A model generated the notes under the pieces. The model had not been told where the DNA came from and searched no databases. It saw only the letters and a list, made by a program, of their open reading frames with translations. From positions 438,896,311 to 438,960,310 of the forward strand of contig NC_133538.1 of the NCBI RefSeq assembly GCF_048544455.1: a stretch of DNA of 64,000 bases. Direction: 5' to 3'. This document shows positions 12,205 to 23,800 of this stretch, one piece after another (positions within the stretch are counted from its first letter, which is position 1; each line of letters begins with the position of its first letter). Both the position numbers and the translations under genes were made by a program. This DNA is from Silene latifolia (lineage: Eukaryota; Streptophyta; Magnoliopsida; Caryophyllales; Caryophyllaceae).

Positions 12205-12909
12205 AAGTATGGCTCTGTAATCATCGTACAGCCCATTGTAGAAGTGGTTAGACAGAAACCACGGGTCAAAACCATGGTGAGGAAGAGACCTCACCAACTT
12301 CTTAAAACGGGACCATGCTTCATAGAGAGTCTCATCAGGTGCCTGCTTGAAACTCGTAATCTTTGCCCTCAGCTGATTGGTGCACTGTGGAGGGAAATAT
12401 CTCTTATAAAAAGCAAGAGCAAGGGTCTCCCAATTTGTAACCCCTGCGGCTGTACGGTCCAAATCAGTTAACCACTCCCTGGCTGCATCAGTCAAAGAAA
12501 AAGGAAACAGAACTTACTTAATCTTGTCTTGAGTAACCCTCTTTGTGGCGGGGATAGTAGAACAGTAGTCCGTAAAGACCTCCATATGCTTTCTCGGGTC
12601 TTCACCTGCCACACCTCTATAGAGATTTCTCTCCACCAGATTGATATAGGAAGGACGGATGTCAAATGTATTCCCATCCTCGGTCTGGAGATTGAAACCT
12701 TTAGGAATATACGATGCTTTAGGCTCCGAGTGACTAGCAATGTTCGGCATCTTTACTGGTTGATCGGCAGAAATAGGAATGTCTTCTTCTAAAGACTGGT
12801 CTTCTGCGAAAAGAAAATGATGTAGCTCTGGCTCGAAAGTACTCAAGTCTTCCTTTCGTGATTTTCTCTGCAGACGGAGTCTATGCCTGAATAGTCTCTC
12901 TCGGCTCAA
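12205..12909 (-). pseudogene. Athila-type gag N-terminal half (interrupted by copia, one nonsense codon)
   Basis: Minus-strand frame beginning at a Met at 12907-12909. It shows the Athila gag core: 'RKHMEVFTDYCSTI', then 'AAREWLTDL', 'YFPPQCTNQLRAKITSF', 'ETLYEAWSRFKKLV' and 'FYNGLYDDYRAIL'. A single in-frame TAA at 12514-12516 breaks it, and the frame is otherwise open to the copia insertion at 12204. The rest of gag is at 1504-3381 in the same phase. Function in the family: assembly of the virus-like particle. Confidence 0.85.
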
Positions 12910-13044
12910 TCACCAAACTAACTCAAACCTGTCTGACCTGGGCATAAACAACACTGAAAGAAAATAAATAAGAACTGCCTCAAGGAATAAAAATTCCCTG
13001 AGACGGATAAAATAAACGAAACAAAGACAGATAGGGCAATTGCC

Positions 13045-13061
13045 TCCCGACAACGGCGCCA
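13045..13061 (-). promoter_or_regulatory. Primer binding site of the Athila-type element
   Basis: Minus-strand TGGCGCCGTTGTCGGGA is the Asp-tRNA-type PBS usual in Athila/Tat elements. It lies 5 bp from the inner edge of the LTR at 13067, which fixes the element's orientation. Confidence 0.85.
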
Positions 13062-13066
13062 AAATT

Positions 13067-14570
13067 TGATACGTCTGTCGTGTACCTATCAAAAATAAAC
13101 TAACTAAACTAACTATATAGCTAGGGAAGTCAGGTCGATCTCCTCAGGGAGGCAAGATATATGTAGAAGTCCGTCTATTTGGTCACAAATGGGGGGGGGG
13201 GTGTTTAAATTGGTTTTCTAAACTAAAAGGTTTAAAAGAAAGAGAAGTAAGGAAATAGCAGTAAAGGCAGGAAAATAGAATTAAACTATCAAATAGAGAA
13301 GGGACATGTCAGGATTTCGGTTCACTACGGTAGTCCAGTGACTCAACTGTAAGCAACTTAGACAAATTAACGCGAGACGGATATGGAAAGGTCCTTCCGG
13401 TCCACTTTCTACCCTAAACTTCCACTAACTTAACTTTCGTCCTCGTCAGGGTAGTCTACTGTTCATAGCAGGCCTATTTAGTACAATATTATGATCCAGG
13501 ATTAAATTTAGCCAGATTAAAGGGTGACTCAGAAGCGTGCACTTAACTAAGTCGGTAGAATACAGTTAAATTGCCATGGTGACAGAATCTCACAATTAAT
13601 TCGTCTAACCTACTTACTACATCGTCACATTTCTACCGTAGATCCCCTAATCCCAACATGAAACAAGTTTAGCTACTAATATCGCTATTTATACTATCAA
13701 AACTAACAGCAAATAAATAACCAGCATTCAACATATTAAAACGATAATTAAATTGCATAAAAGTGAATTAGGGCGGAAATTAAATAAAGCAAAACGAAGA
13801 ATTAAAGTAAACAAAAGAGAGATTATTATTAAGAAAGGAGAAAGAGATTACAATCGTGAGAATCCGGCGTAAAGAACGACAAAATTCGAGCGAAATAATC
13901 CCGAAAGCAAAGTTACAGAGAAAAGTGAAAAGCAACGTAATGTGTTTTTTTGTGAAAGCTAAGAATAATAGATGAATGATAAGATCAAAGATAAAAGATC
14001 CCTAATGACCTAGTTAGCGCAAGTTTAAATAGAAAATAAACTAAATCCAACAACTAAAACACGTTCACGGGCTAATTAAAGCCCACGAAAGCCTAAACCA
14101 CTCGATCGAGTAGAATAAATCCACTCCATCGAGCAAAACTCCAGAAAATCTACTCGATCAAGTAGAATAGTTACTCGATCGAGTAACCTCTCTTTTCAGC
14201 ACTTCTTGATCGAGTAAATAACTACTCGATCGATCAACCATGGCTATAAAAACCACTCGATCGAGTAATAAAACCACTCGATCGAGCCTTCTTCCTTCAA
14301 ATCAGCCCAATCTCGTACCCGGCTGCCTCGTAAACTGTGCCTTCACGCATTCCAATGCAGTATCTTACTCTGGAAAATACCGTCTCCTCAAAATGCATGC
14401 AAAAAGGACGAAAAATGGTACGATTCCACTACTTTCGCGTTCATTTCTAAAAAACGGACAAAACGAACCAAAGTAGCCAATTCGGGGCATAATACTATAT
14501 AAACAGTACAAAAATGCATGGAAATACGTGCTAAAATAGGCTAAAACGACTATACATTATGCACGTATCG
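13067..14570 (-). repeat. 5' LTR of the Athila-type element
   Basis: About 1.5 kb. The inner edge is set by the adjacent PBS and the terminal TGATACG on the plus strand. The outer edge is placed at GCACGTATCG by similarity to the LTR start at 63318; a terminal A appears changed to G. Both LTRs share a block near 'GCCCCGAAT...CTACTTTGGTT'. A CTCGATCGAG array occupies 14100-14287 and a run of G lies near 13191-13201. The outer boundary is inferred without a second LTR. Confidence 0.65.
14100..14287. repeat. CTCGATCGAG palindrome array 4 (Athila-type LTR)
   Basis: Eight copies, several with one substitution (for example CTCCATCGAG, CTCGATCAAG, CTTGATCGAG). On the element's strand the array lies about 280-470 bp inside the LTR, in the likely U3. 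The related LTR at 63318 has its array at almost the same distance. Confidence 0.9.
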
Positions 14571-15957
14571 GTAACCTGAGCAAATAATTTGGGGGTAAAT
14601 TATTAAAAAAAATTGACGTGGGAGTTAGTTTAAAAAAGTGGATTAAGCATGGATGTAATTGATAATTTACTCTAAAATTCACAACAATTCACAACCAGAT
14701 CACATAAAGAGAGAGAGGGAGAATTTGAAGGGCGAATTAAAGGGAGCTATCATATTTTTGCCTAAAGATCTAAAGGTAAGACCGTCTTATAACTAATTCA
14801 TATCTTAACTAATTTATACCGTTGACCCACCATGACTTTGACCCACCATAGACCTGAAGTTGACCATCCCTTGACCACCATTGACCGAGTAATTGGGGTT
14901 TGACACCGTGGTATATACCATGTTTGTTGCTGCTGTTTGTACCGACTTTGGACGGGTTTTACACCGTCGTTTGTGGCTGACCCAGGGAGGTTAGGGTCTG
15001 GTTCTGGTTGTGGGTTGTGGGTGATGCTAGGATACGGTGGTGGACCGTGGTGGTGGTGGTTAAGGTGTATTAAAAGGGTTGTTTTAAGGGCCAAGCGAGT
15101 TGTATATTGTAGATGGTTGCACCGAGCTATATACGGGCTTTAAACGTCCATTATGACTGATTGGACCATGAACTGGGTTGGGTCTGCTGCTGGGGTCCAC
15201 CGTGGGTCAAGGGAGACCACGGTGGTGGCCTGGTGGCGTTATGGTTGTGGTATGGGGTTGCGTTTTGGCGGGATAAGCCGTGAGTTTGTATAGGGTTGTC
15301 GTGGTTGTGGTTTGTTGTTGTATAAGGCTGATATTAGAACCATGTACGGGGCTGTCATGAGGTCGGTCTGGGTGTTGCTCTACCGTGGCTAGGTGGGTGT
15401 CATAGTGGTGAACCACGGTGGTATTGAGGGCTGGTGGTTCCCGTGTATATGGGAGTTCTTTCAAGCGGTTTAATTGATCTTGGGTGAAGTAGTATGCGTG
15501 GTCTCAGCGTTGTTAGCTGGTGGGTTGAAAGTCGGTATGTGTTAAAACTTCATGAAAGCTTAAAAAGAGATGGAGTATGTAGTTTATTATATATACTACG
15601 TACAAGTCACGGATGGGTTTAAGTGACCTATTTACATACCGTCTTATAGTTTGAATTAGTTAGTAATTATGTGAATTAATTATCTTATTTAGGTGGTGAT
15701 TTTTTTAGAAGAGCCTTTTTGGATTGCGCTAGCTGGAATTGTTGAAGATTTGCGAAAAGGTAGGAAACTACTCAATCATGTCTTATTTCTGTTATTGCTA
15801 AAAGATGGATTAAATGTATGATGTGGTGGAATGGTGAAGGATGAGTTTAACTGTTTATGACGATCTCTTATTACCTTGCCGAAATTTCTATCTTGTGCCA
15901 TTGTCTTATATATTATTGGTTAATTTATAATGTAGAGACGATCATTATTATTGTATA
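14571..15957. other. Repeat-like DNA left of the CACTA element, no gene recognised
   Basis: About 1.4 kb, partly G/T-rich (14800-15540, with many TTGACC and GTGG words) and A/T-rich after 15540. Small open frames are present on both strands but none shows a known domain. Together with 17622-18236 it may be one Ty3-type LTR into which the CACTA element inserted. Its left edge could not be found. Confidence 0.4.
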
Positions 15958-17618
15958 CACTACTACAGATACAGGCTATAACAACGGTTAAAAACCGTTG
16001 TTATAAAAAAAAGCGTCTGTTGTTAAAGGTTTTAACAACTGTTGGTTTTTCTAAGAAACCCGTTGTGAAAACTATTAACAGCGGTTTAAAGTAGAAAAAA
16101 CAGTTGTGAAAAGTGTGACTAATTTTTGGTGGGAAAGTTATAACAACGGTTACAGTATAAAAAACCGTTGTTATAACTAAAGACAACGGGTTTTTTTTAA
16201 ATAACCGTTGTTAATAGATGCATGTATGCATTACCATTACCGATGCATGCATTATTATTACTGCCAAATCCCTGCATATGAAAGGACAATATATGGAATG
16301 ATAAGGGTTATAAGATTTGAAGCAGATATGATGGCACAACTTCCTAAACATATATTAATTAAAAAACAACTCAAATGACACATTACTAAGTATAAATTCA
16401 TGCATTATCTCAATAACCATTCCATTATCTCACTATCTCACGTCCTAAACTGCTCCAAACCCTAAATCTTTAAGACAAACTCCAAACTTCCTTCAACACT
16501 TTCTTCAACAATGAATGATACCATCCGTAATACATGAATTATGACTGAGTACAACAAGAGTTTCATCCGCCGGTTGCTGGACATTGAGGGCAGGTACAAG
16601 AGCTGCCTTGAGGACGCTCGGACCGCACTCAAGGACGCCAAAAAAAATGGCTTGACAGAGCAGAAGATGTTGCAGCTATATGACGATATAGCAATTGCCG
16701 AACGAAACCTCCAAATAGCAAAGGAGGAGAGGATGGATATCATAGAAGAGAATAAGACTCTCTATGCATATCTAAGAATTGCATTTTCAACAATGTAATT
16801 CGTTTTTTATTTATTTATATATTAATTAATTAAGTTTATTATGCATTCCTCTCCATCATCTTCTTCTTTTGTTTTATTTTATTTAATTTGTTTTACAAGC
16901 TAATAAACGCAGAAAAACAACAGTAACCATTCACTAATTAAGCGAATAATACTTAGAGAAAGAACAATAATGATCGATAAAAACACATGCAAATGAAATA
17001 ATTAGAGAAAGAAAATAATGACTGAGATGATGACAAAACCTAAAACCATGCATATAAATTAAAGCGATACCTGATAATTAGAGAAAATAAGAGACGACGA
17101 CAACAACAGTGACGGAGATGATAAAGCGACGATGAGAAAGAGAGAAAGAGACGATGAGAAAGTGTGTGTTTGTGTTTGTGATGTTTGTGTTTGTGGCTGT
17201 AGCTGATCTGCTGTGTTTGTGTGGTTTATATTATGGAAAGTATTGACAACGTTTTTTACACAAAAACCCGTTGTCATTAGAGAATATATTAACAACGGGT
17301 CCTTAGAAACCCGTTGTTAAAAAGTATTAACAACGGGTTCTAATATAACCGTTGTAATTATTTTTCACTAATTTTGCGCCAAATTATTAACAACGGTTAT
17401 AATGTATTACAAAGTAAACTGTTGTTATTAGTTATTATATTAACAACGGTTGTGAAAGTTTGACCCGTTGTTAAAACCTATAACAACGGTTATCAACACA
17501 TAACCGTTGTAATTAAGTTTAGTAAAATTCGCGCCATCCATTCTACAACGTCTTATGGTGATTTTCGTGAATAAGCGTTGTTAAAGGGGCGTTGTAATTG
17601 CCTGGATTTGTAGTAGTG
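15958..17618. mobile_element. Non-autonomous CACTA (En/Spm) DNA transposon
   Basis: 1661 bp bounded by imperfect 19-bp TIRs: CACTACTACAGATACAGGC on the left and, as reverse complement, CACTACTACAAATCCAGGC on the right. The 3-bp duplication ATA is at 15955-15957 and 17619-17621. Both subterminal regions (about 15975-16215 and 17240-17600) are packed with AACAACGG and CCGTTGTT words in both orientations, as expected for transposase-binding subterminal repeats. No transposase is encoded; only one 85-aa frame lies between them. Confidence 0.92.
16541..16798 (+). CDS. 85-aa hypothetical frame inside the CACTA element
   Basis: A complete plus-strand frame in the non-repetitive centre of the element. 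The product is charged and probably helical: 'FIRRLLDIEGRYKSCLEDAR' is followed by a Lys/Glu-rich coiled-coil-like stretch with 'IAIAERNLQIAKEERMDII'. No family is recognised. It could be a captured host exon, a remnant of an element protein or chance. The amino-acid composition looks protein-like, but expression cannot be inferred. Confidence 0.35.
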   Translation: MTEYNKSFIRRLLDIEGRYKSCLEDARTALKDAKKNGLTEQKMLQLYDDIAIAERNLQIAKEERMDIIEENKTLYAYLRIAFSTM

Positions 17619-17621
17619 ATA

Positions 17622-18236
17622 TCATTATTATTATTATTTGCTGTGGATTTGGGAGTTGTTATCTGGCATGAGTTGAGATGGGTATTGTATAGGCCAGGCA
17701 CGGGGATTGGAAGGGCCGTGGACCTGAGGAGGGACTGTGTGTCCTTAAGACTGTGTGTATTGGTGTGGACTGTGTGTCCAGGAGTATCCAGACTGTGTGT
17801 CTGAGGCGGGACTGTGTGTCCATTGTCTGTGTGATTATTGCAGGTTGCGTTACTATCATATATTGTTTAGTTTCCTACTCAACCTCGTGGTTGACAGTGT
17901 ATTCGTGAACAACTGTGATGAACCGTAACTGGGGAGCAGACTTGGCAGGTACTTAAAATAAGCTAACTTGGGAGCTTATGGGGATGCGTGGGAACTCGGT
18001 CAGTCTACCTAGAAGTCTAGATCATATAGTTTATTAATCACTTGTTTATTTTCACTACGAGTTGTAATTAATTTTATATTGAGTTTTAGTTTGGTTAATT
18101 TGTAATAAACATGTAATCGCTAATTTTTATCTAAAATACTTTGGTTTGTTGTACTTTGTTATTCACTACCTCGGGAAACCGAGATGGTAACGCTCTCATT
18201 TACTTAGGAAGCTCCTGAATAAACGCGGGTGTTACA
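17622..18236 (+). repeat. 3' end of a Ty3-type LTR (probable solo LTR fragment)
   Basis: The last 90 bp ('ACCTCGGG...CCGAGATGGTAACG' to 'GGGTGTTACA') resemble the 3' terminus of the Tekay LTRs at 38482 and 45425 read on their own strand. No PBS follows, so this is a solo or 3' LTR. The left part contains an array of GACTGTGTGTCC. The 5' boundary is unknown. Confidence 0.5.
17731..17821. repeat. GACTGTGTGTCC short-motif cluster
   Basis: Five copies or near copies of (G)GACTGTGTGTCC in about 90 bp with unequal spacers. The unit has complementary ends (GGAC/GTCC). It occupies an LTR-like sequence, similar in style to the CTCGATCGAG clusters. Confidence 0.75.
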
Positions 18237-19945
<1,709 letters not shown>

Positions 19946-19956
19946 TAGCTAACCAA

Positions 19957-20170
19957 ACCAAGTGGTATTAGTCCAGTGGTAATCGGGTTAAACCTTGAAA
20001 CTTGCAGAAATGCAGGCGTTGAGAGGTCCTGAATTCGACTACCAGCTGGGGCGATGATCACTTGGCCACTGCAACCCCTGAAGGGAGTGGCTTACATGAT
20101 CCATGTGATGGTGCGGAATGCATGGGCACGGGGGGATTCAACCTCCTCGTCATCAAAAAAAAAAAAAAAA
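19957..20170 (+). mobile_element. tRNA-derived SINE
   Basis: 214 bp. An A-box-like TTAGTCCAGTGG (19968-19979) and a B-box-like GAATTCGACTACC (20031-20043) stand at pol III spacing, the body ends in CTCCTCGTCATC, and an A15-type tail follows. The perfect 11-bp target-site duplication TAGCTAACCAA is at 19946-19956 and 20171-20181. The element encodes no protein and depends on LINE machinery. It lies downstream of the aspartate kinase gene. Confidence 0.9.
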
Positions 20171-20339
20171 TAGCTAACCAATCGATTTGAATAAACTATT
20201 AATAGCGAGAGTTTTATTTCATCGTGATTTTAATATATATCATAAAAAATTATATTAACGATAAATTTATGAATTATGCGTAGTTTTATTTAATATACAG
20301 GTAGCCCAGCCGTAACCAGTCACCAATATTAGTTTCATA

Positions 20340-20548
20340 CTCCCTCTGTCCCGGTCATTTGTTATCCTTTTCCATATTTGGGGTGTCTTAGTTAATTGTT
20401 GTCCTTTCTATTTTAAGAATGAACTTGATGACCAATTTGATCATTCACACTTAATTTGTTACATTTGTCATTTAGTAATTGACTCATTCCTCTTTCCTTG
20501 GTCTTTATGCCAAAACCAAAAGATAACAATTGACCGGGATGGAGGGAG
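20340..20548. mobile_element. Stowaway-type MITE (Tc1/mariner)
   Basis: 209 bp with the terminal inverted sequence CTCCCTCTGTCCC at the left and GGGATGGAGGGAG at the right, flanked by TA on both sides. The size and TIR fit plant Stowaway elements. It has no coding capacity and lies about 325 bp beyond the stop codon of aspartate kinase. Confidence 0.9.
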
Positions 20549-20873
20549 TATATAATAATGACGTTAACAATCATTTTTTGGTCCAGTGTCTTTTTGTCCT
20601 GAGCAGAACTCCGACTTCCAATTTCTAACTTAATACTCCTAATACAAGAATGGCCACTAATAAAGTAATAATACAGGGCTTCAAAATTGAACTAAAACAA
20701 CGTTATCGCCATAAAGAATTTCAATAAATTACAAAGGAATCGCTTCCTCATATGGCAATCAATCCGAATCTTAACGAACTGCTGCTTAAAATACTCTCCC
20801 ATATAATGCTAATCTCTCCACTGAGACAGCCATAAGCCGAAGAAAACTGAGCGTAGAGCACTGAGTCAAATCA
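20549..20873 (-). other. Probable 3' UTR and downstream region of aspartate kinase
   Basis: A/T-rich DNA between the stop codon at 20874 and the Stowaway MITE. I see no canonical AATAAA on the minus strand, so the polyadenylation site is not set; plant signals are often variant. Confidence 0.4.
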
Positions 20874-23800
20874 TTATTTCTCTACAAGAACTGCTGAGCC
20901 GTTTCCACCACTAAGACGGAGTTGAGGAACATCATCACTCTCAAAAAAAGCGTAATGTAGCGCCTTCACGCATTTTTCAGCCTCGTGGTCATTTACTATC
21001 AAAGATATATTTACCTGCAAGCAAAAGGCAGTACAACTTAGTCCCAGCAACCCTAATCTCCATTATCCAAAGCACAAATTCTCATATGAGACCCTGACAC
21101 GATACTTCTCACGTGAATCAACCATATAATGGCGTAGTTATCCCTTGCGTTTTGTTATCAGTTTTTAGAGGATGGGTATATGGATAGAGTTTTTAGTTAG
21201 ATGGTTCGGTTTCATTATTATATTACAGTTTTCCTAACATGTGCGCAATCAAACATTCAAACCCAATGTATTCAGGCCTTTGTTGCAGTACCTATTTGAC
21301 ACCCTAAGAGGGTAGTAAATATCTACACTCTCAAGGAAGTATCATATACTTGTATGAAGCTCTAGGTCATCAACAGTCAACACAAAACTGTCGTTTGAAT
21401 TTGCAATGTCAACCTCAGTCAAAAACCATGTAAGGTTTGGGCGAAGAAAAATATTTCAATGGTCATTTCTTCAAGGAGATGGCAAAGTGGTTGGTAAAGC
21501 CGTAAAGCCACCTTGCTTTGATGACGTTGTGAGCGTGGGGGCATTATGGAAGGACAGCTTTCTGATGTTGGACTGAAGAGGGTGGTAGTTATGTGACAAG
21601 TCTCATAATAAGACACTATCTCAAGCTACTTACTGACTTACAATATGAGGCTAGGCCACTTAACTAAAAAGACTCATCTATCAACCTCATTATACGGGTC
21701 AGTCTCATTGTAATCTTATCACGAGGCGATCTCGTATTGGCATTTGTGGATAACAATACTCCCTCTGTCTCAATGAAATGCTTACATATACTTTATACAC
21801 AAAGAACAAGGTACAAAGAGAGGGGAATTGCATTTAAAATTATTAAAAGATAAAGTAGAAAGTAAAACATACCCAAAAAAAAAAAAAAAAAAGTGTAAAC
21901 TATTGACTGAAACACCCCAAAAAAGGAAGTGCAAACTATTGACCAGGACAGAGGGAGTATAATATTAATATGACCCAAGAAAGAAAGTTCTTTATCTTGT
22001 GAATTGTGATAGGTAATCAAAAGATGTTCGAAATACTAAGATCTGAAGAATTTTATGGAAAATGGAATACTGTGACTATATCGTGTTTTTTTTGTTACCA
22101 ATTTTGTAGTCAATCCAAATTATTACGAGTATCTTCACTCAAAAAAATAGTGTATATGGGGCTCATGTTGGAAAAACTCGTTGTATTGATATGAGATCGA
22201 CATAAAGAGACTAACTAACCTTTGAATGGGGGATAACTTAGCAACAAATCTAGCCAATGAATTACAGAGAGGCATTAAAAAAAAGTACCTTTGAAGCCCC
22301 TTGAGAGATCATCTGAACATTGACATTGTTAGTTCGGAGAACATGAAAGACCTGCAAAGAACACAAATGAATATTGTTATGGGCAAAATTCACATTTTCA
22401 TATCGGTACACGTGGCAAGCAACGAGTGGACAATCGAGGCTTGGGAGGATTAATGTCGTGGACGAATATGAGTCATATGATGGTTTAAGGGTCAACTCAC
22501 ATACTTCCTATTTTTGGGCGACTGGACATAGAAGTCGAGGAGCCTGGTTTTGGAAGAGCTTGATTCTGGAATAGCCTCATTCCGGAGGATCCTAACTCTG
22601 GAGGAGCCTGACTCTGGAAGAGCCTCATTACGGAGGATCCTGACTTTGGAGGAGCCTGATTCTGGAGGAGCCTAATTCCGGAGGAGCCTAATTCCGGAAG
22701 AGCCTGAGGAAGCGAAACCCTAGAGGAAGCAGCTATATGAGAGGAATAAAGATTAGCATTAAAAGGGGGAGAAAGTTGGGGAATTAGTCAATAACGGCTA
22801 ACATAAAAATAGGGATTGGAGAGTATAATATGGGTTTAATGGAGGATTTGGTCAAATAACGGCTAGCATTTAATGAGGCATTTAGTTGAGCATTGAGTGG
22901 AGCATTTAAGAGGAGATTTACAACACACTTAATGTGAGTAAAAGCAATAGTCAAAGGAGTTAATGGTCACTTATTTGACTCCTAAAAATGAGGTAATCGC
23001 CCGAATCTAGGAAACAGTTCGGAGGAGCTGTTGAGCCGAACCCTAAAAGAACAACTATAAAAGGAAGAGCAAATTCGATCGAGGACATTCCATTCCAAGG
23101 CAACACACAACAACAAGACTACATCACCTTCATCCTAAGAATTATTTCAAAATCAATTACTAGAGAAAATACCATTGTTATTTCCTTACTTGCTAAAATA
23201 TTCCGATTATAGTGCTAATATTGGCGGGATTCCGACTCCCCCCGCGGCTGTTCCCACACCGGGTTTTCCGCGTCACCAAAAACTCCTTGCGTCGATCTTT
23301 CGTTCGTTGTCTTTTATTTTAGTTTGCACCGTGATTCCTTTGATTCGCTCGTAGTTATAGACGATCACTTTGACTCACTAATCGAAACAACTAACCGGTA
23401 AATTTTTACCAAAACAAGTTGGCGCCCACCGTGGGGCATAGTGATCATTCTCTATAACCTAATTTCGCAAGCGCAATTTTATTCATCTCTATGTCTGGAG
23501 CCAATTCGAATCCGTCCAGCACACAGGGAGCACCCCCTCAACCTTCTGGTGAAAGGCCTCTTCCAGTATCCACGGGACCAATCACCGCGTCACTAGCGAC
23601 CAGCCAGATAGCCAGATGGACCCCGTCAGCGTGTCTCCCAAAGTCATGCCACCACCTTTCAAGCCACCGCAGGTGCCTAAAGCATCAGCAGCACCCAGTG
23701 TGACGAAATCTAGCAGGGTGAGTAGCCCCAGTAGGAGCGAAGTCCTCACCAGGACCCAGATCCAGGAGACGTTCGGAGGAACTCCCAAGAAATCAGGAGC

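Larger units (their letters stand above)
1..14570 (-). mobile_element. Athila/Tat-type Ty3 retrotransposon, partial, split by a copia element
   Basis: A minus-strand Ty3-type element enters from the left edge and ends at a 5' LTR (13067-14570). Seen: an Asp-tRNA-type PBS beside the LTR, the gag N-terminus at 12205-12909, gag C-terminus plus aspartic protease at 1504-3381, then non-coding DNA to position 1. The copia element 3387-12204 sits inside gag, flanked by AAGTA on both sides. No reverse transcriptase or integrase follows the protease, although they would be expected there, so this copy has lost pol or is a non-autonomous form. The 3' LTR is outside the window or not recognised. The Athila/Tat assignment rests on the gag core, the DLGAS protease signature and the TGGCGCC PBS. 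Confidence 0.75.

Noticed and set aside
19957..20050. A functional tRNA gene
   Set aside because: The A- and B-box-like words are present but there is no cloverleaf acceptor pairing, and the unit has a 3' tail and target-site duplication, so it is a SINE.
23070..23085. A further CTCGATCGAG-type array in the Tat LTR
   Set aside because: Only one word is present and the partner LTR does not have it, so it is probably chance.
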